The position numbers and the translations under genes were made by a program. 64,000 bases of DNA, from assembly GCA_020636445.1 (NCBI GenBank), contig JACJXV010000002.1:1-64000 (forward strand). Direction: 5' to 3'. Below, piece by piece: positions 63,955 to 64,000 of this stretch. Every line of letters starts with the position of its first letter. Positions within the stretch are counted from its first letter, which is position 1. The notes under the pieces are model-generated. The model was not told the DNA's origin. It searched no databases and saw only the letters and a program-made list of their open reading frames with translations. This stretch comes from Lewinellaceae bacterium. Lineage in GTDB: Bacteria > Bacteroidota > Bacteroidia > Chitinophagales > Saprospiraceae.

Positions 63955-64000
63955 TGAGTTTTGGGTATATTTTCAAGGCCAAGACTAGCTTTTGCTTTCG

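Overview
The window reads as chromosomal DNA of a Bacteroidota bacterium, most likely Saprospiria-like (Lewinella/Haliscomenobacter type). The evidence is a type IX secretion (T9SS) plug-domain protein, a secreted subtilase with a Por-type C-terminal sorting domain, a lamin-tail/FlgD-like surface protein, several Bacteroidota-style promoters (TTTG, about 20 bases, TAnnTTTG), few Shine-Dalgarno sequences and many small lipoproteins. Genus placement is inference. No tRNA, rRNA or CRISPR was seen.

Layout. 0-2 kb: an IS1634-like transposase running off the left edge. 2-5.3 kb: operon of 5'-nucleotidase, membrane protein and ABC ATPase. 5.7-16.2 kb: glycosyltransferase, isocitrate dehydrogenase, DinB-like protein, FabG, UvrA, an ECF sigma factor, a small secreted protein and a DUF2064 protein, separated by repeat-filled gaps. 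16.3-19.2 kb: HlyD/TolC efflux pair. 19.5-22.9 kb: guaB, alkyladenine glycosylase and T9SS plug protein in one operon, divergent from tadA. 23.7-31 kb: lipoprotein, Pcm/GNAT pair, DgkA plus lamin-tail protein, Asd, long coiled-coil protein. 31.1-31.5 kb: a non-coding locus with promoter, repeats and terminators, a candidate small RNA. 31.6-43 kb: HDAC-like hydrolase, LysS, lipoprotein, WG-repeat protein, methyltransferase, exonuclease, DUF819 permease, PBP1-type enzyme, NUDIX hydrolase. 43.2-64 kb: T9SS subtilase, thioesterase, ECF sigma factor with an anti-sigma/beta-barrel partner, lipoprotein, MATE exporter, aldo/keto reductase, M20 peptidase, NdpA-like protein, REP-associated (RAYT) transposase, M1 aminopeptidase, and a WD40-caspase protein.

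Two window-wide patterns stand out. First, many gaps hold short tandem arrays with a strict 7-base period but different words, mixed with GC-rich mini-palindromes; some of these form the hairpins between genes. Second, genes are intact up to about 43 kb, whereas seven genes between 43.2 and 63.6 kb carry about 25 single-base frameshifts, mostly one-base deletions in homopolymers. This looks more like sequencing error than decay, but it limits annotation there. The less ordinary biology is the small RNA locus, the sigma/trans-envelope barrel pair, the RAYT gene with a hairpin and 18-bp repeats inside its reading frame, and the exported WD40-caspase protein.
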